Below, in pieces: positions 5,487 to 6,485 of a stretch of 6,485 bases of DNA (the first letter of the stretch is position 1; each line of letters opens with the position of its first letter). The stretch comes from Acholeplasmataceae bacterium (GTDB taxonomy: Bacteria > Bacillota_I > Bacilli_A > Acholeplasmatales > Acholeplasmataceae): contig DOYO01000002.1 of assembly GCA_003518475.1 (NCBI GenBank), positions 1-6,485 on the forward strand, written 5' to 3'. A model generated the notes under the pieces. That model made no database searches and was not told the DNA's origin. It worked only from the letters and a program-made list of their open reading frames with translations. A program made the position numbers and the translations under genes.

Positions 5487-6485
5487 TTAAACTGTTGGAT
5501 TCAATATACCCTCAATCACGTCGATTAAAAGTTGTGTTGATTTCTGATGCGTGATGAAGCTGGCGTGATTATTCGCGCCTGCTAAATCTCCATCATCACC
5601 TACTTGTTTGATAATCACCATATGAACAAATGCTTTATCTAATGCACTCAGCTGATTGATGACCTCATTGGCTGCTGTGCCATTTTGTGATCCCTCAGTC
5701 ATTGTCCAAAGGATATGCGCTTCAGGAGCATCTTCTCTGAGTTTAAAAATGAAATCCGCTACTGCTGCTTTAAATTCTAATATCTTTTCGGTTTTAGCAA
5801 ATCCGCTTAACTTATTGATGACAGCAGTATAATCGTTACCGCCTATATTAATAATGATAAAGTCTGGTCGTTTTGTGTGATCATAAGTGATATCTATAAT
5901 CTGTTGATCTGGATCGATACCGATATAGTCATAAGCTTTAACGATGTTATCTTCGCCTGATACATCATTATATCCGAATGCCAATCCCCAACCTGAATTT
6001 GAAACGAACTCATAAGAACCTTCAAAGTGGGCTGCTGTCAAATATCCAAATGCATGTAAGGATGATGAGTTTTCGGTAGTTCTGGCTTGTCCTGGACTTC
6101 CTAAGGCTCCATGACCCGAAATACCGGATGCCCCAATCAATAAGAAATGCGGTTGATCTTCTGGAATAGTAACTTCTTTTAAATAACCGTTTGTTGATAT
6201 TCTATGTAGAGATGTAAGTCCATCTTCTGGCTCACTCCTCTTGACAAGCTCAACAACGTGATGATCATACGTATCAAACTCGATACGCAAGGTTGATTCA
6301 AATTCACTTTGAACGTAGACTCCGCTTGTTAATAGATCTTCTCCATCTTTCGCATAACTATAATAGATATCATGATTCTTATCTTCAAGTCTAAGCTCGA
6401 TATCTAAAACTCTTCCATAAAATTCAAGTCTGAATCCTGTTGCCGTATGATAAAAATACTCTCGTTCATTTTGATAGGCATGTCT
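5487..6485 (-). CDS. SGNH/GDSL esterase, CE2-like, 5' end cut by window edge
   Basis: An open frame of 332 visible residues that runs through the right edge, so the N-terminus is missing. A TTG at 6288-6290 would give a 267-residue protein. However, the 65 codons upstream of it are open and continue a plausible beta-rich domain (FRLEFYGRVLDIELRLE, then YYSYAKDGED). The TTG is therefore internal. The layout resembles carbohydrate esterase family 2: an N-terminal jelly roll (visible residues about 1-110) followed by an SGNH hydrolase. Block I is LIGASGISGHG with nucleophile Ser120 (codon 6126-6128). Block II is SNSGWGL, block III is NIGGNDY with Asn217, and block V is NNHASF with His307 (codon 5565-5567). 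The Asp expected two or three residues before the His is absent. The family removes acetyl groups from sugars and polysaccharides; the substrate here is unknown. The gene ends in TAA and is followed by a strong terminator. Whether it is secreted cannot be seen. Confidence 0.85.
   Translation of the reverse strand, partial: RHAYQNEREYFYHTATGFRLEFYGRVLDIELRLEDKNHDIYYSYAKDGEDLLTSGVYVQSEFESTLRIEFDTYDHHVVELVKRSEPEDGLTSLHRISTNGYLKEVTIPEDQPHFLLIGASGISGHGALGSPGQARTTENSSSLHAFGYLTAAHFEGSYEFVSNSGWGLAFGYNDVSGEDNIVKAYDYIGIDPDQQIIDITYDHTKRPDFIIINIGGNDYTAVINKLSGFAKTEKILEFKAAVADFIFKLREDAPEAHILWTMTEGSQNGTAANEVINQLSALDKAFVHMVIIKQVGDDGDLAGANNHASFITHQKSTQLLIDVIEGILNPTV

Overview
The window is AT-rich bacterial DNA in which every supported gene lies on the minus strand, so transcription runs from right to left. 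Tryptophan codons that I checked are TGG, and the stops are TAA, TAG and TGA. This fits the standard code rather than the Mycoplasma/Spiroplasma code. A lipoprotein joining Listeria-Bacteroides (InlB B-type) repeats to a sugar-type solute-binding domain, together with the low GC and small membrane proteins, suggests a Firmicutes or Tenericutes genome, possibly Acholeplasma- or Izemoplasma-like. That placement is inference. No RNA gene, CRISPR array, insertion sequence or phage gene was seen.

In transcription order, the right end (5487-6485) holds a 5'-truncated SGNH esterase that resembles carbohydrate esterase family 2. It runs off the window edge and is closed by a clear rho-independent terminator at 5401-5436. 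Next comes a short intergenic region with two direct repeats of 28-bp period, followed by a consensus promoter (TTGACA, 16 bp, TATAAT). This promoter drives a two-gene unit with an ATGA overlap: a SatD-family protein (cyclase-like N-terminal half, C-terminal helix-turn-helix) and a DUF3307 polytopic membrane protein.

After a 137-bp gap with an extended -10 promoter and two palindromes comes a 908-residue lipoprotein: five InlB-type repeats, an Ig-like domain and an ABC-transporter solute-binding domain. Two small membrane-protein genes follow in the same direction. The first has 82 residues and the second is cut by the left edge.

The lipoprotein and the esterase together suggest carbohydrate binding and deacetylation. 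No ABC permease or ATPase is visible. The SatD/DUF3307 pair is the most interesting unit: its residue pattern hints at a nucleotide-cyclase-like regulator coupled to a membrane partner. Neither family has a settled biochemical function that I know of.
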